Shown: one piece after another, positions 1-13,356 of the stretch | Numbering within the stretch: position 1 is the first letter of the stretch | How the letters are laid out: every line of letters starts with the position of its first letter | Source: Glaciecola sp. | GTDB taxonomy: Bacteria; Pseudomonadota; Gammaproteobacteria; Enterobacterales; Alteromonadaceae | Direction of reading: 5' to 3' | NCBI GenBank assembly: GCA_029251505.1 | Contig: JAQXDG010000187.1 | Location: 1 to 64,000, forward strand | Length of the DNA: 64,000 nt | Position numbers and translations under genes: made by a program | Notes under the pieces: generated by a model | Told to the model about the DNA's origin: nothing | Databases searched by the model: none | Seen by the model: only the letters and a program-made list of their open reading frames with translations

Positions 1-61
1 TTAGCTAACTGGGCTAAAAACATGTTAAAATTTTTTCATTATAAACTAAGTAAATATATCT

Positions 62-931
62 ATGCCTAATTTTACGACTGAGCCTTCTATGCTTCGAACG
101 GTGCGTTTTTGGTTAATCGCTGTTGTAGTTACAATCATTGCAACCTACTTATTAACCGTCCGGTATGTGGATAGTCAATTAGCACAGCGTAATAACAACA
201 ATATTATCAACGATTGTCATAAAGTGTGGTCAACTCGTGGTTTGGTCACTGATGTGGATAATCGATTAAATGATGCAAACTCGATTGCGTCTATTCAACT
301 CGCTTTTGCCCAAGGTGCTAAGGGTGTCGAAGTGGATGTCTACTTTGATTTGGCGATGGACCGCTTTATTGTCAGTCATGACCGTCCTTATAATTTAAAA
401 AATGGCGCGTTATTAACGCTAGAAACATTATTTAATACCCTCCAGCATCAAGGATATATTTGGTTAGATTTTAAAAAAATGACCCGATTAGATGAAGCTG
501 GCGTGCAGCAAGCTGTTACTCGGTTACAAGCGATTACGGCGGATTCTGATATGGCGCAGCGGATTTATGTGGAGTCTGAACATCCAATTAATTTAGCGTA
601 TTTTCATCGAGCGGGTTTTCAGTCATTATTTGATACTCAGCCGTTACCAAAATCATTTATCGGTACCGAGTTGATTCATAACCTGTATAAAATCATTTTT
701 TTCTTTGGTGAATATTCTGTGATGGGCATTGATTATGGCGAAATAGATGATCCGGTATATAACGATATTTCAGAACGCGTGTTACAAAACGTACCGATGT
801 TTGTTTACCATGTGCCTGATAATCAAGCATTAATTACGAGATTAGCACAACAAGATAATGTTCGAGTGATATTAAATGCGAATGAGACAGTCGCTGGGTT
901 TGGTGTGAGTGCTTGTCGTGAGTTGCAGTAA
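62..931 (+). CDS. Membrane-anchored PLC-like phosphodiesterase family protein
   Basis: One hydrophobic segment (about residues 14-33) should anchor this 289-residue protein in the inner membrane with the rest outside the cytoplasm. The soluble part resembles TIM-barrel phosphodiesterases of the glycerophosphodiesterase/PI-PLC superfamily: GVEVDVYF (88-95), FIVSHD (102-107) and IWLDFKK (133-139) sit where metal and catalytic residues are expected. The usual HRG opening is altered to CHKVWSTRG (52-60), so activity is uncertain. A second ATG 27 bases downstream could be the true start; it would keep the membrane segment. It is transcribed towards fadA and ends in a long stem-loop. The substrate cannot be inferred. 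Fold assignment is fairly likely, enzymatic role is inference. Confidence 0.6.
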   Translation: MPNFTTEPSMLRTVRFWLIAVVVTIIATYLLTVRYVDSQLAQRNNNNIINDCHKVWSTRGLVTDVDNRLNDANSIASIQLAFAQGAKGVEVDVYFDLAMDRFIVSHDRPYNLKNGALLTLETLFNTLQHQGYIWLDFKKMTRLDEAGVQQAVTRLQAITADSDMAQRIYVESEHPINLAYFHRAGFQSLFDTQPLPKSFIGTELIHNLYKIIFFFGEYSVMGIDYGEIDDPVYNDISERVLQNVPMFVYHVPDNQALITRLAQQDNVRVILNANETVAGFGVSACRELQ

Positions 932-960
932 TCAAACTCTGTATAAGGTTTGATTACTGC
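925..960. terminator. Perfect 13-bp stem-loop between convergent genes
   Basis: Arms at 925-937 and 948-960 are perfectly complementary with a 10-base loop, and the left arm contains the stop codon of the upstream gene. There is no T-run on either side, so it may act as a weak bidirectional terminator or as a 3'-end RNA-stabilising structure for the convergent genes. Confidence 0.5.
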
Positions 961-986
961 GCTAGTTGATACATTAAATGAACGTG

Positions 987-2168
<1,182 letters not shown>

Positions 2169-4322
2169 TTATGCGGTAAAATAGGTTTTGCCAGCGGCAG
2201 CCATTTCACGGACACCATCTGAAACTTGATAAATAGGACCTAAATGTGCGTATTTGTCGGCTAATTCGACGAAATTAGCTAAACCCATAGTATCAATATA
2301 ACGGAAAATTCCGCCTCTAAATGGTGGGAAACCAATGCCGTAAAGTAAGGCTATATCAGCCTCTTCAGGACTGCCTATGATCCCTTCTTCTAAACAACGA
2401 ATAGATTCATTAGCCATTGGGATCATTAAACGCGCAATGACCTCTTCAGGTGCGAACGCCTGCGTAGCTGCTGCATGCTCTGCGATCATAGCGATAGCGA
2501 CGGGTGCGGGTGTTTTACTTGGGCGACCGCGTTTGTCTTTACCGTGGTCATAAAAGCCAACGCCGTTTTTTTGCCCTAAACGCTTGGCGTTATACATTAA
2601 TGTGACCGGGTCATTCTCAATTTTGAGCATTCTTTCAGGGATGCCATCAGACATAACACTGGCAGCATGATCCGCGGTATCAATACCGACAACATCGAGT
2701 AAGAAAGCCGGTCCCATCGGCCAGCCGAACTGTTTTTCCATGACTTTATCAACGGCAACAAAGTCAGCGCCATCTAAAATTAATCGGCTAAATCCGGCAA
2801 AGTACGGAAACAATACACGGTTGATAAAAAAGCCAGGGCAATCATTGACGACAATAGGGGTTTTACCCATACGTAATGACATGGCTACAACGGCTGAAAT
2901 GGTTGCTTCATCGGTCTTTTCACCACGGATAATTTCGACTAGCGGCATTCTATGTACTGGGTTGAAGAAATGCATGCCACAAAAACGCTCTGGTTTTTGT
3001 AACGATTTAGCTAAATGATCAATAGAAATGGTAGAAGTGTTAGACGTGATAATCGCGTCGTCGGCAACATGCGTTTCTGTTTCAGCTAATACAATACTTT
3101 TAACTTTTGGATTTTCGACGACCGCTTCAATAACCAAATCTGCATGACTGATAGCACTGTAATCGAGTGTCGGTGTGATGTTGTTTAGGGTCGAGGCCAT
3201 CACTGCTGGCGTTACTTTACCGCGTTGCATGCCCTTCTCTAAGATCCCTGCTGCAGTTGTTAAACCTAAATCCAACGCAGCCGTATTGATATCTTTCATA
3301 ATGGTTGGCACGCCTTTGACAGCACCCTGATACGCAATACCGCCACCCATAATACCAGCACCTAAAACGGCGTTTTGTTTGATATCTTTGGTTGCTTGCT
3401 TAGCCATTTTCTTGCCTTTGACTTTGACCACTTGATCCGCTAAAAAGATCCCGATTTGTGCTTTTGCTGCATCGGTCTTGGCTAGAGTAATAAATCCTTT
3501 ATGTTCTAACTGCATCGCTTCGGCGCGACCTAATCTAGCTGCGGCTTCAACAGTGTTAACCATCATGTGTGGTGCAGGGTAATGTTTGCCAACTTTTGCA
3601 AATACCATGCCTTTGGCCGTATTAAAGCTCATGATCGCTTCATTTGGGCTCAATGTTAAGGGACTTACCTTGGTCTGTTTACGACTTTGCCAATTCAATT
3701 TTCCGGCTATTGCGTCCTGTAGCATTGCTTTAGCTGTTGCGATTAGTTGCTCAGGAGCGACTACTGCATCAATGGCACCATCGGCTAAGGCTTTATCGGC
3801 TTTTTTATTTGCCCCCGTCGTGATCCACTCCAACGCTGTATCTGCGCCGATAATGCGAGGTAAACGGACCGTACCACCAAATCCAGGCATGATCCCTAAT
3901 TTAACTTCGGGTAAACCCACTTGTGCGGTCGTTTCGGCAACTCTAAAATCACAAACTAATGCCATTTCAAATCCACCACCTAAAGCAACGCCGTTAATGG
4001 CGGCGATAGTGGGGATAGATAAATCTTCAAAACGGTCAAACACTTGGGCAGAAGATTGGATCCATTCCAGCATTTCTGCATCAGATGCTGCAAACATGGT
4101 GGTGAATTCGGTAATATCTGCACCAACGATAAACGCGGGTTTGGCAGAGTGTACGACGACACCTTTGATACTGCTATCTGCTGCGATGGCTTGGGTAGCG
4201 GCATCAAACTCTGCGATAGTTTGACGATCAAATTTATTCACTGAACCGGCTGCGTTGTAACAAAACTCCGCGATCCCATCTGTATCGACCGTAACGGTGA
4301 TGTTGGTACCTTCATACATCAT
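2169..4322 (-). CDS. fadB: Fatty acid oxidation complex alpha subunit FadB
   Basis: Bifunctional enoyl-CoA hydratase (N-terminal third) and 3-hydroxyacyl-CoA dehydrogenase (remainder), 717 residues. The crotonase part shows [20 protein letters not shown] followed by [16 protein letters not shown], which carry the two catalytic glutamates. The dehydrogenase part begins at the NAD-binding motif [15 protein letters not shown] (about residue 318) and contains the catalytic-histidine segment [19 protein letters not shown]. First gene of the fadBA operon, with a good ribosome site (GGAG) just before its ATG. A palindromic FadR-like operator lies directly upstream, suggesting repression in the absence of long-chain acyl-CoA. 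Length and motifs match the family. Confidence 0.97.
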   Translation of the reverse strand: MMYEGTNITVTVDTDGIAEFCYNAAGSVNKFDRQTIAEFDAATQAIAADSSIKGVVVHSAKPAFIVGADITEFTTMFAASDAEMLEWIQSSAQVFDRFEDLSIPTIAAINGVALGGGFEMALVCDFRVAETTAQVGLPEVKLGIMPGFGGTVRLPRIIGADTALEWITTGANKKADKALADGAIDAVVAPEQLIATAKAMLQDAIAGKLNWQSRKQTKVSPLTLSPNEAIMSFNTAKGMVFAKVGKHYPAPHMMVNTVEAAARLGRAEAMQLEHKGFITLAKTDAAKAQIGIFLADQVVKVKGKKMAKQATKDIKQNAVLGAGIMGGGIAYQGAVKGVPTIMKDINTAALDLGLTTAAGILEKGMQRGKVTPAVMASTLNNITPTLDYSAISHADLVIEAVVENPKVKSIVLAETETHVADDAIITSNTSTISIDHLAKSLQKPERFCGMHFFNPVHRMPLVEIIRGEKTDEATISAVVAMSLRMGKTPIVVNDCPGFFINRVLFPYFAGFSRLILDGADFVAVDKVMEKQFGWPMGPAFLLDVVGIDTADHAASVMSDGIPERMLKIENDPVTLMYNAKRLGQKNGVGFYDHGKDKRGRPSKTPAPVAIAMIAEHAAATQAFAPEEVIARLMIPMANESIRCLEEGIIGSPEEADIALLYGIGFPPFRGGIFRYIDTMGLANFVELADKYAHLGPIYQVSDGVREMAAAGKTYFTA

Positions 4323-4331
4323 GATTATCTC

Positions 4332-4348
4332 CTTTGGTTAGACCAAAT
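4332..4348 (-). promoter_or_regulatory. Candidate FadR operator upstream of fadB
   Basis: The core TTTGGT-TAG-ACCAAA (4333-4347) is a perfect inverted repeat. Over 17 bases it agrees at 12 positions with the E. coli fadB FadR operator as I recall it (form TCTGGTnnGACCAGA). A second half-like match, AACTGGTC, lies at 4379-4386. The position just upstream of fadB fits control of beta-oxidation by FadR. No fadR gene is in the window, so this is a motif-based inference. Confidence 0.5.
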
Positions 4349-4509
4349 CTGAATTGTGTAGGGTAAAATTTTTATTGTAACTGGTCTTATATGTAGATCT
4401 ATTGAAAAACAATTTATCAAACAGTGCAAATGAATTCTATGCTTAGAGGTGTATAGGTAATACTTATAATAGGTTAAAAATTAATTTTCATTTTTGTGGG
4501 AAAACTCAC

Positions 4510-6574
<2,065 letters not shown>

Positions 6575-6586
6575 ATGCGGCCTTTT

Positions 6587-7570
6587 CTAGGCGACCCTAT
6601 CTACAGATAAATGCGCCAAGCCAATTAGCGCATCTTTGTACTGGGATTCGGGGATGATACTTAGGGCTGCAATGGCTTTTTGGGCTTCGTCTAGGGCTTT
6701 TTTCTGGGTGTATTCTATAGAGCCAGCTTGATGCATAGCGGTCAAAATTGTGTCTAAATGTGCTAGTCCGTTACCTTCCTTGATCGCACTTTTAATCAAC
6801 TGAGATGCGGCCTCATCGCCGTTCCACATAGCATGAAGTAAAGGTAACGTTGGTTTACCTTCGGCCAAATCATCGCCAACATTTTTTCCCATTTCATCAG
6901 CATCAGCGGTGTAGTCAAGAATATCGTCGACTAATTGAAATGCGGTGCCAAGATGTTTGCCATAATTTTGCATGGCAATCTCGACTGCTTCATCTTGCTT
7001 AGTCAGCACGGCAGCCAACTGTGTGGCGGCTTCGAACAAACGGGCAGTTTTGCTGTAAATAACATCAAAGTAGCTAGCTTCAGTCGTATCTGGATCATTC
7101 ACATTCATGAGCTGCATGACTTCACCTTGAGCAATGCGATTAGTTGCATCAGATAAAATCTGCATGACTTTCATACTGTCTAAATCAACCATCATTTGAA
7201 AAGCACGAGAGTATAAAAAATCACCCACTAATACGCTTGCTTGATTACCAAATAATGCATTGGCAGTCTCACGTCCACGGCGCAATAATGATTCATCGAC
7301 CACATCGTCGTGAAGTAGCGTTGCAGTATGAATAAATTCAATAATCGCAGCTAGATGATGGTGTTGTTGTGTTTGAATATTTAACGCACGAGCAGCCAAA
7401 ACACATAACAACGGACGCAAACGCTTGCCGCCGCTATTGACAATATAAAAGCCAAGCTGCTGAATGAGTGCAACGTCTGACTCAACCTGTGTTTGGATGA
7501 GTTGATTTACATGCTGCATGTCGGGGCTAGCAAGTTGCTTAATATCTTCTATGTTCATGGTTTGGGTCAT
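6587..7570 (-). CDS. ispB: Octaprenyl diphosphate synthase IspB
   Basis: Trans-prenyl transferase that extends farnesyl diphosphate with isopentenyl units to give the ubiquinone/menaquinone side chain. 327 residues (E. coli IspB 323). The first aspartate-rich motif is in LLHDDVVDESLLRRG and the second in FQLVDDILDYTAD; NSGGKRLRPLL is the substrate-binding segment near the N terminus. It is divergent from rplU, the arrangement seen in E. coli and most gammaproteobacteria. The chain length (C40) is inferred from orthology and context. A close alternative among prenyl synthases is unlikely given the position. Confidence 0.94.
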   Translation of the reverse strand: MTQTMNIEDIKQLASPDMQHVNQLIQTQVESDVALIQQLGFYIVNSGGKRLRPLLCVLAARALNIQTQQHHHLAAIIEFIHTATLLHDDVVDESLLRRGRETANALFGNQASVLVGDFLYSRAFQMMVDLDSMKVMQILSDATNRIAQGEVMQLMNVNDPDTTEASYFDVIYSKTARLFEAATQLAAVLTKQDEAVEIAMQNYGKHLGTAFQLVDDILDYTADADEMGKNVGDDLAEGKPTLPLLHAMWNGDEAASQLIKSAIKEGNGLAHLDTILTAMHQAGSIEYTQKKALDEAQKAIAALSIIPESQYKDALIGLAHLSVDRVA

Positions 7571-7770
7571 GGATTCAATGATTGCTGCAATATCAACACG
7601 ATGTGAAAATATGTATTGGATTATTCAAATTATTGCCATAATGTTACAGTAATTACGGATTATTTCAGCTTGTTTGTCCTTTTTTTTAATCAAAAAGTGA
7701 AAATAATTTTCCGAGATGACTGGTTTTACGCGCTGTATACGACAAATTGTAATTAAACTCAAATTACTCC

Positions 7771-7799
7771 TTGAATCGATTTCTTATTTTACGTATACT
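7771..7799 (+). promoter_or_regulatory. Sigma-70 promoter of rplU
   Basis: TTGAAT (7771-7776) and TATACT (7794-7799) with an exact 17-base spacer resemble a strong sigma-70 promoter. Transcription would start near 7806, giving a leader of about 45 bases before rplU. This lies in the 281-base ispB-rplU divergent gap, which holds no other gene I can support. Confidence 0.65.
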
Positions 7800-7851
7800 C
7801 TGCGCCCTAATTTTTAAATAAAGCGTCTATGTACGCAGAGCGGAGTAGAAT

Positions 7852-8166
7852 ATGTACGCGGTTTTCCAAAGTGGTGGTAAACAACACCGTGTGGCTGAAG
7901 GCCAAACCGTTCGTCTAGAGAAGATCGAAGTCGCCCCAGGCGAGTCAGTAGAATTCGATAACATCTTGATGGTGAGCAATGGTGAAGATGTTAAGATCGG
8001 CACGCCTTATGTTGCCGGTGGTAAAGTAACTGCAGAAGTGGTGACACACGGTCGTGGCGAGAAAATTAAAATCGTCAAGTTCAAACGCCGTCAAGGTCAG
8101 AACAAAAAGCAGATGGGTCATCGTCAGTGGTTCACGGAAGTGAAAATCACTGGTATAAACGCATAA
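7852..8166 (+). CDS. rplU: 50S ribosomal protein L21
   Basis: Ribosomal protein that binds 23S rRNA in the large subunit. 104 residues (E. coli 103). Begins [14 protein letters not shown], the family opening, and has the conserved basic segment [17 protein letters not shown] near residue 80. It is followed by rpmA after 15 bases, and obg lies further down, which is the standard bacterial order. A clear promoter lies upstream and a terminator after rpmA. Confidence 0.98.
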   Translation: MYAVFQSGGKQHRVAEGQTVRLEKIEVAPGESVEFDNILMVSNGEDVKIGTPYVAGGKVTAEVVTHGRGEKIKIVKFKRRQGQNKKQMGHRQWFTEVKITGINA

Positions 8167-8181
8167 TAGGAGAACTAACAC

Positions 8182-8439
8182 ATGGCACATAAAAAAGCTG
8201 GTGGTAGTACCAAAAACGGTCGCGATTCAGAAAGTAAACGCTTAGGTGTTAAACGCTATGGCGGCCAAGAAGTTTTAGCTGGTAACATCATCGTACGCCA
8301 ACGTGGTACTAAATTCCACGCAGGCACTAACATGGGTATCGGTAAAGATCACACCTTGTTTGCTCTAACTGACGGTAAAGTCCAGTTTGAAATAAAAGGT
8401 CCAAAGAATCGTAGATTTGTAAGTATCGTTGCTGAGTAA
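8182..8439 (+). CDS. rpmA: 50S ribosomal protein L27
   Basis: 85 residues, same length as E. coli L27. The N terminus [19 protein letters not shown] is the tail that reaches toward the peptidyl transferase centre, and there is no extra N-terminal cleavage sequence of the Firmicute type. A ribosome site (AGGAG) precedes it. Co-transcribed with rplU and ended by a strong terminator at 8461. Confidence 0.98.
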   Translation: MAHKKAGGSTKNGRDSESKRLGVKRYGGQEVLAGNIIVRQRGTKFHAGTNMGIGKDHTLFALTDGKVQFEIKGPKNRRFVSIVAE

Positions 8440-8460
8440 GCGATATTTTAAGATTCTCTA

Positions 8461-8488
8461 AAAAACCTCGCTCAATGCGGGGTTTTTT
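8461..8488 (+). terminator. Rho-independent terminator after rpmA
   Basis: AAAAACCTCGC and GCGGGGTTTTTT pair across a 5-base loop (one G-T pair) and end in six T. It separates rplU-rpmA from obg. Confidence 0.88.
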
Positions 8489-8592
8489 GTGATCTAAAGA
8501 ATATTTTTTAAAAATGACGCGTGTTTTACGGATGAACTACGCACATATGCCTTGATAAGTGTATAATTAAGGTTAATTAGCGACAAAATTGA

Positions 8593-9759
<1,167 letters not shown>

Positions 9760-9861
9760 TTAATTAACACTATATTCAATAGTTTATTAATGATTTAGTG
9801 TTTTACAAACTCAGCATAATGCTCTAGCTTACGGTTACTAACAACCTTAAGGAAGTCAATT

Positions 9862-10233
9862 ATGCTGAGTTATATAACACTAGGTGTGTCTGATTTAGAA
9901 AAATCAGAAGCCTTCTACAACGAACTTCTCGCGCCGCTCGGAGCAAAAACCTTAATTAAAATGGACCGCATTATCTTCATTGGTAAATCAATGGATGAAC
10001 CGATGATATCGATTTGTGTGCCATACAATGGTGATGCACCCAATCCTGGTAATGGCAATATGTTTGCGATTGCACCAGGCTCAAAAGTGCTCGTTAATCA
10101 GTTACATGCACAAGCTATTAGCTTAGGTGCAACTTGTGATGGTCCTCCAGGACAACGTATCCCAGATGTGTTCTATGGCGGGTATTTTAAAGATCCAGAT
10201 GGCAATAAAGGCGTGTTTAACCACTTTGGCTAA
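9862..10233 (+). CDS. VOC (glyoxalase/bleomycin resistance) family protein
   Basis: 123-residue single-domain protein of the vicinal oxygen chelate fold. It opens with the beta-alpha-beta signature MLSYITLGVSDLEKSEAFYN and ends with the second-module signature GYFKDPDGNKGVFNHFG. A ribosome site (AAGGAAG) lies upstream of the ATG. Family members bind a metal and act on many small molecules, so no substrate is assigned. It stands alone between obg and a convergent lipoprotein gene. Confidence 0.85.
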   Translation: MLSYITLGVSDLEKSEAFYNELLAPLGAKTLIKMDRIIFIGKSMDEPMISICVPYNGDAPNPGNGNMFAIAPGSKVLVNQLHAQAISLGATCDGPPGQRIPDVFYGGYFKDPDGNKGVFNHFG

Positions 10234-10255
10234 ACATCACCTTGTCCTGTGATAC

Positions 10256-11179
10256 TTAGCTTTGGCAAACCGTTGGGTTTGCTGGAGCTATATCCTTATC
10301 ATCAATATCATTAGTCTCTGCAATGCTAGCATTAGCTGTCGCTTTTGGAATAGCGATAAACCAATTACGTAAGTTTTTCACAATCTGATAATTGCAATCT
10401 TCTGCTGCTAATTTCCCTCTGATCACTGTATTTCGAAAATCCTGTTTAAGAATAAACGACTGTGCTTTAGCATCCGTGAGTTTAAATTTTCCAGTAACGT
10501 CTTGCTTGACAATAGCGATAGCGGTGTTGAACAAATGTCGGTAAGACTCGGTTAATTCATCGGCCGTGATATCTAATAATACGCTGTCATCACTTTCAGG
10601 TAACAGACCATAAATATGCACCATGTTTTGATAACGGAACGGCGATTTTTTGAGGTTAGCTTTCTTATCAGTATTAGGTAACCACGCAACTAATTTTAAG
10701 GACAATCTACTCATCTTTGGATTACTAAAGAAAATAGGCTTGATTCGTAATGTATTGTCACCACTTTGCGCTGCTGCCACCACAATGCTATCGTTGTTGA
10801 CTAAAGTAGATAGAGGCAGTTGGCCAGTTCGATCAAGTAGCAGCTGAATATTTTTATTGGCTTGCTTTTGCTGAGCTGAAAGTTTGTTATCGCGCCCTGA
10901 ATTGACCATTACCGCATGCGCACCAATTTGTACCAACATCCCTGCTAAACCAGCGCTGCCGTCATACATAATGGCAGAACCTGACATGGCATCATCATGA
11001 TTGTAAAGGCCTCGTAACTCCACAAACTCCGCTTCTTCAAATTGGATAGTGATATCGCTCAGTTGCATTTGATGAGTTGGTTTTAATTGGACATGTTGAG
11101 CGTAATCATCACGATACGGGGTACTATTGCACGCCGAAAGTGCACTCATCACGAATAACGTTAGAATGATTTTATACAT
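10256..11179 (-). CDS. Predicted lipoprotein, function unknown
   Basis: 307 residues. The N terminus MYKIILTLFVMSALSAC is a short lipoprotein signal with lipobox LSAC, so the mature protein is predicted to be lipid-anchored at Cys17. The body is mixed polar sequence with no motif I recognise. It contains a segment rich in glycine and methionine (DDAMSGSAIMYDGSAGLAGM, about residues 62-81) and ends in a cysteine-containing tail. It lies 9 bases after another lipoprotein gene on the same strand, so the two are very probably one transcription unit and may act together at the envelope. I assign no function. Confidence 0.75.
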   Translation of the reverse strand: MYKIILTLFVMSALSACNSTPYRDDYAQHVQLKPTHQMQLSDITIQFEEAEFVELRGLYNHDDAMSGSAIMYDGSAGLAGMLVQIGAHAVMVNSGRDNKLSAQQKQANKNIQLLLDRTGQLPLSTLVNNDSIVVAAAQSGDNTLRIKPIFFSNPKMSRLSLKLVAWLPNTDKKANLKKSPFRYQNMVHIYGLLPESDDSVLLDITADELTESYRHLFNTAIAIVKQDVTGKFKLTDAKAQSFILKQDFRNTVIRGKLAAEDCNYQIVKNLRNWFIAIPKATANASIAETNDIDDKDIAPANPTVCQS

Positions 11180-11188
11180 AGTTAAGTT

Positions 11189-11890
11189 TTACAATGACTT
11201 AGTGACTAGTGATTTAACATTTTCGATAGATTGATAATATGCTGTTGTCACACTTGGAAATGCTGTTGGTTCATCCCATTCGCCTTGAGGTTGCACACGA
11301 TCAGCAATGCTTAGGTATTGAATATAGCCGTTGGTGGTTAAATCCACCGTATATAATGTTCCTGCAATATACCCTTGGGGATCGCCATTCGGAACATAGT
11401 TATTAAAGCTACGATATGCGCCATGTTGGTCAAGTGATAACACCACTAACATATCCAAACCGAGTTTATCTTTGAGTACACGAAAATCTTTTTCGGCAAA
11501 TCCATTTTCACCTTTGAATTTTTTCAATTTAGTGATGGGTGTTGTTAAATTAACCTCAATTAACTCAACATTTAGCTCACTGTAACCGGCAATAACAGCA
11601 TCTTTAATTACCAATAATTCATCGACAGAAATAGTGCTTTCAAGGTGAGTGTCTAGTGAACTAGTGAGCGCCGATGCAACGCCATAACATAATAAACATC
11701 CTGCGCCGTAGATATGGGTAGTTGCTTTGTCTTCTGGTGCGATATAGACAAAGCCAATTTTGGTATTGTCAGCTTGAACCACGTTTTTAACCAAAGGGAC
11801 AAAGCCTTGGGGCGTAGAGCCACAGGCGCTGATAAAAAGTGTGGCTAGTACAATGATAAGTAACTTACTGGGTTTTAATAGAGTGTTCAT
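11189..11890 (-). CDS. Predicted lipoprotein, function unknown (first of pair)
   Basis: 233 residues with a lipoprotein signal ending at FISAC (Cys about residue 23). A small hydrophobic glycine/cysteine-rich segment (YGAGCLLCYGVASAL, about residues 61-75) follows. It is compatible with insertion into a membrane or a bacteriocin-like/glycine-zipper stretch, but I cannot decide between these. The rest looks like an alpha/beta domain with no known motif. First gene of a two-gene unit with the lipoprotein encoded 9 bases downstream. No function assigned. Confidence 0.75.
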   Translation of the reverse strand: MNTLLKPSKLLIIVLATLFISACGSTPQGFVPLVKNVVQADNTKIGFVYIAPEDKATTHIYGAGCLLCYGVASALTSSLDTHLESTISVDELLVIKDAVIAGYSELNVELIEVNLTTPITKLKKFKGENGFAEKDFRVLKDKLGLDMLVVLSLDQHGAYRSFNNYVPNGDPQGYIAGTLYTVDLTTNGYIQYLSIADRVQPQGEWDEPTAFPSVTTAYYQSIENVKSLVTKSL

Positions 11891-11970
11891 CGTGTTCCTT
11901 GAATGGGATTGTTATTATTTTGAAGTAAGATTACAAGATTATTGGTATTAAATAAAGTGCTTAGGTGACG

Positions 11971-12276
11971 CTAAATCCAACGTTTGGTTTTTTGGCAATA
12001 AAGATTAAAATCTTTGGGGAACAATGCGTTAAGCGCGCGTTCCTCAGGTATTATTTGAAAATGGGTCATATATACAATAAATGCGCTGCACACTAATGGA
12101 AATAGCATACTTTGTAATGCCATGCCGCTAGCGATAATTAATAATACAAACCCCAAATACATCGGATTGCGACGGGGGGAATTTTTAATTCTAAAAAATG
12201 CATGGTCTATTTCGTTGTTTTTGCTGTAAAATATAGTTAAGCAAAAAATAAAACAAAGTGCAAAAATATGTCTCAT
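11971..12276 (-). pseudogene. Isoprenylcysteine methyltransferase-like protein, probably N-terminally truncated
   Basis: The C-terminal two-thirds carry the signature of the isoprenylcysteine carboxyl methyltransferase / phospholipid methyltransferase-like membrane family: RRNPMYLGF (about residues 35-43), EERALNALFP and a terminal KTKRWI. Members are usually about 150 residues or more with further transmembrane helices and a T.GPYR-like segment before RNPMYLG. Here the 101-residue frame starts within the folA start region on the opposite strand (9-bp overlap), and the missing N-terminal part is not found in another frame. I favour a truncated remnant, perhaps cut when folA came to lie here. 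A short but functional protein cannot be excluded. Confidence 0.5.
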
Positions 12277-12759
12277 TTATCTATGATAGTCGCAATGGCT
12301 CACAACCGCATTATTGGTGCGGATAACGATATGCCATGGCATTTACCCGCGGATCTAAAACATTTTAGACAAACCACAATGGGGAAACCGGTCGTGATGG
12401 GGCGTAAAACCTATGAGTCGATTGGTAAGGCGTTACCTGGTAGGCATAACATTGTCATTACCACTAACTCTGAATATACATTAGACGACGCTTCAGTTGT
12501 GTACAGCGTTGCAGAGGCGTTAGTATTGTGCGCCCAAGAAGAGGAAGTCATGATCATCGGTGGAGGTAGTATTTACGCACTGTTAATCGATCACACTGAT
12601 ACCTTACATTTAACGTTTATTGACAAAGACGTGGCGGGTGATACGCAATTTCCAGATTGGAACGAACATGGCGAATGGCAGGAAGTGAGTCGTGAAGCGC
12701 ACAGCGCAGACGATAAAAACCCGCATGACTATGAATTTGTAACCTTAGTACGCCAGTAG
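12268..12759 (+). CDS. folA: Dihydrofolate reductase FolA
   Basis: NADPH-dependent reduction of dihydrofolate to tetrahydrofolate. 163 residues (E. coli 159). Visible family motifs are MIVAMAHNRIIGADNDMPWH (substrate pocket; the acidic residue of the site is in the segment LPADLKHFRQTT), GKPVVMGRKTYESIG (NADPH binding) and VMIIGGGSIYALL. The gene is chromosomal-type FolA rather than a plasmid DfrA/DfrB. Its start overlaps the 5' end of an opposite-strand methyltransferase-like frame. Confidence 0.96.
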   Translation: MSHLSMIVAMAHNRIIGADNDMPWHLPADLKHFRQTTMGKPVVMGRKTYESIGKALPGRHNIVITTNSEYTLDDASVVYSVAEALVLCAQEEEVMIIGGGSIYALLIDHTDTLHLTFIDKDVAGDTQFPDWNEHGEWQEVSREAHSADDKNPHDYEFVTLVRQ

Positions 12760-12790
12760 GACTGGCTTTATTTCGTGTCGAAAGTACTGA

Positions 12791-13306
12791 TTAGATCGTT
12801 TGGTCTTTTCGGTACAAACTTAAGGTATAAACATATCCATATACCCCACTAAAAAATATCGATGGCAACACTGTCAACCATAGGTTTGGCGTTGCATTGA
12901 CTAAGTTTACTCCGGTCACAATCGTCCCTTGTAATGACATAGGAACCAATGGAGCAAAGAACGCTCCACTAAATCTTTTTTCGTTTAGAAATCCCGCTGA
13001 GCGGTCAAGTATTTGATTAAAACTACGCTTAAATTGTTTGGCATAAGGCGTATTATGATAAGGCATACACAATAACGGTGTGACAAATGCAAATGACACG
13101 CAGCGTTGCCCAAAACGCTGATAACTCCACTCAGTCAGTAATGTAAATCCAAGCGTAATCGCAGCACTGGTGCTTGCCTGCACTAAGGCGATTTGATAAA
13201 GCTGTGAATCAGTAACGGCTTGGGTCATGTTGGCATAGAATGCCCAGCCGCCATAAAAGCAAAACGCGATGAGTGCGGATAATAATAAGCGTAAATAAGC
13301 AGGCAT
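12791..13306 (-). CDS. Integral membrane protein of unknown function
   Basis: 171 residues with about four hydrophobic helices: residues 5-24 (LRLLLSALIAFCFYGGWAFY), 40-58, a segment near 112-130, and 143-160 (LTVLPSIFFSGVYGYVYTL). A longer polar loop between the middle helices carries FNQILDRSAGFLNEKRFSGA. I do not recognise the family. It is convergent with folA and follows the AEC carrier gene on the same strand after a 51-base gap, so co-transcription with that gene is possible. Confidence 0.65.
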   Translation of the reverse strand: MPAYLRLLLSALIAFCFYGGWAFYANMTQAVTDSQLYQIALVQASTSAAITLGFTLLTEWSYQRFGQRCVSFAFVTPLLCMPYHNTPYAKQFKRSFNQILDRSAGFLNEKRFSGAFFAPLVPMSLQGTIVTGVNLVNATPNLWLTVLPSIFFSGVYGYVYTLSLYRKDQTI

Positions 13307-13356
13307 AATGCTGTTCTCTTTAAAGTTGAGTCGGTAGGGTCTAGGTCTATGACCAC

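Noticed and set aside
3586-4224. Long open frame opposite fadB (212 codons)
   Set aside because: It is a composition shadow of fadB in another frame with no ribosome site or family motif.
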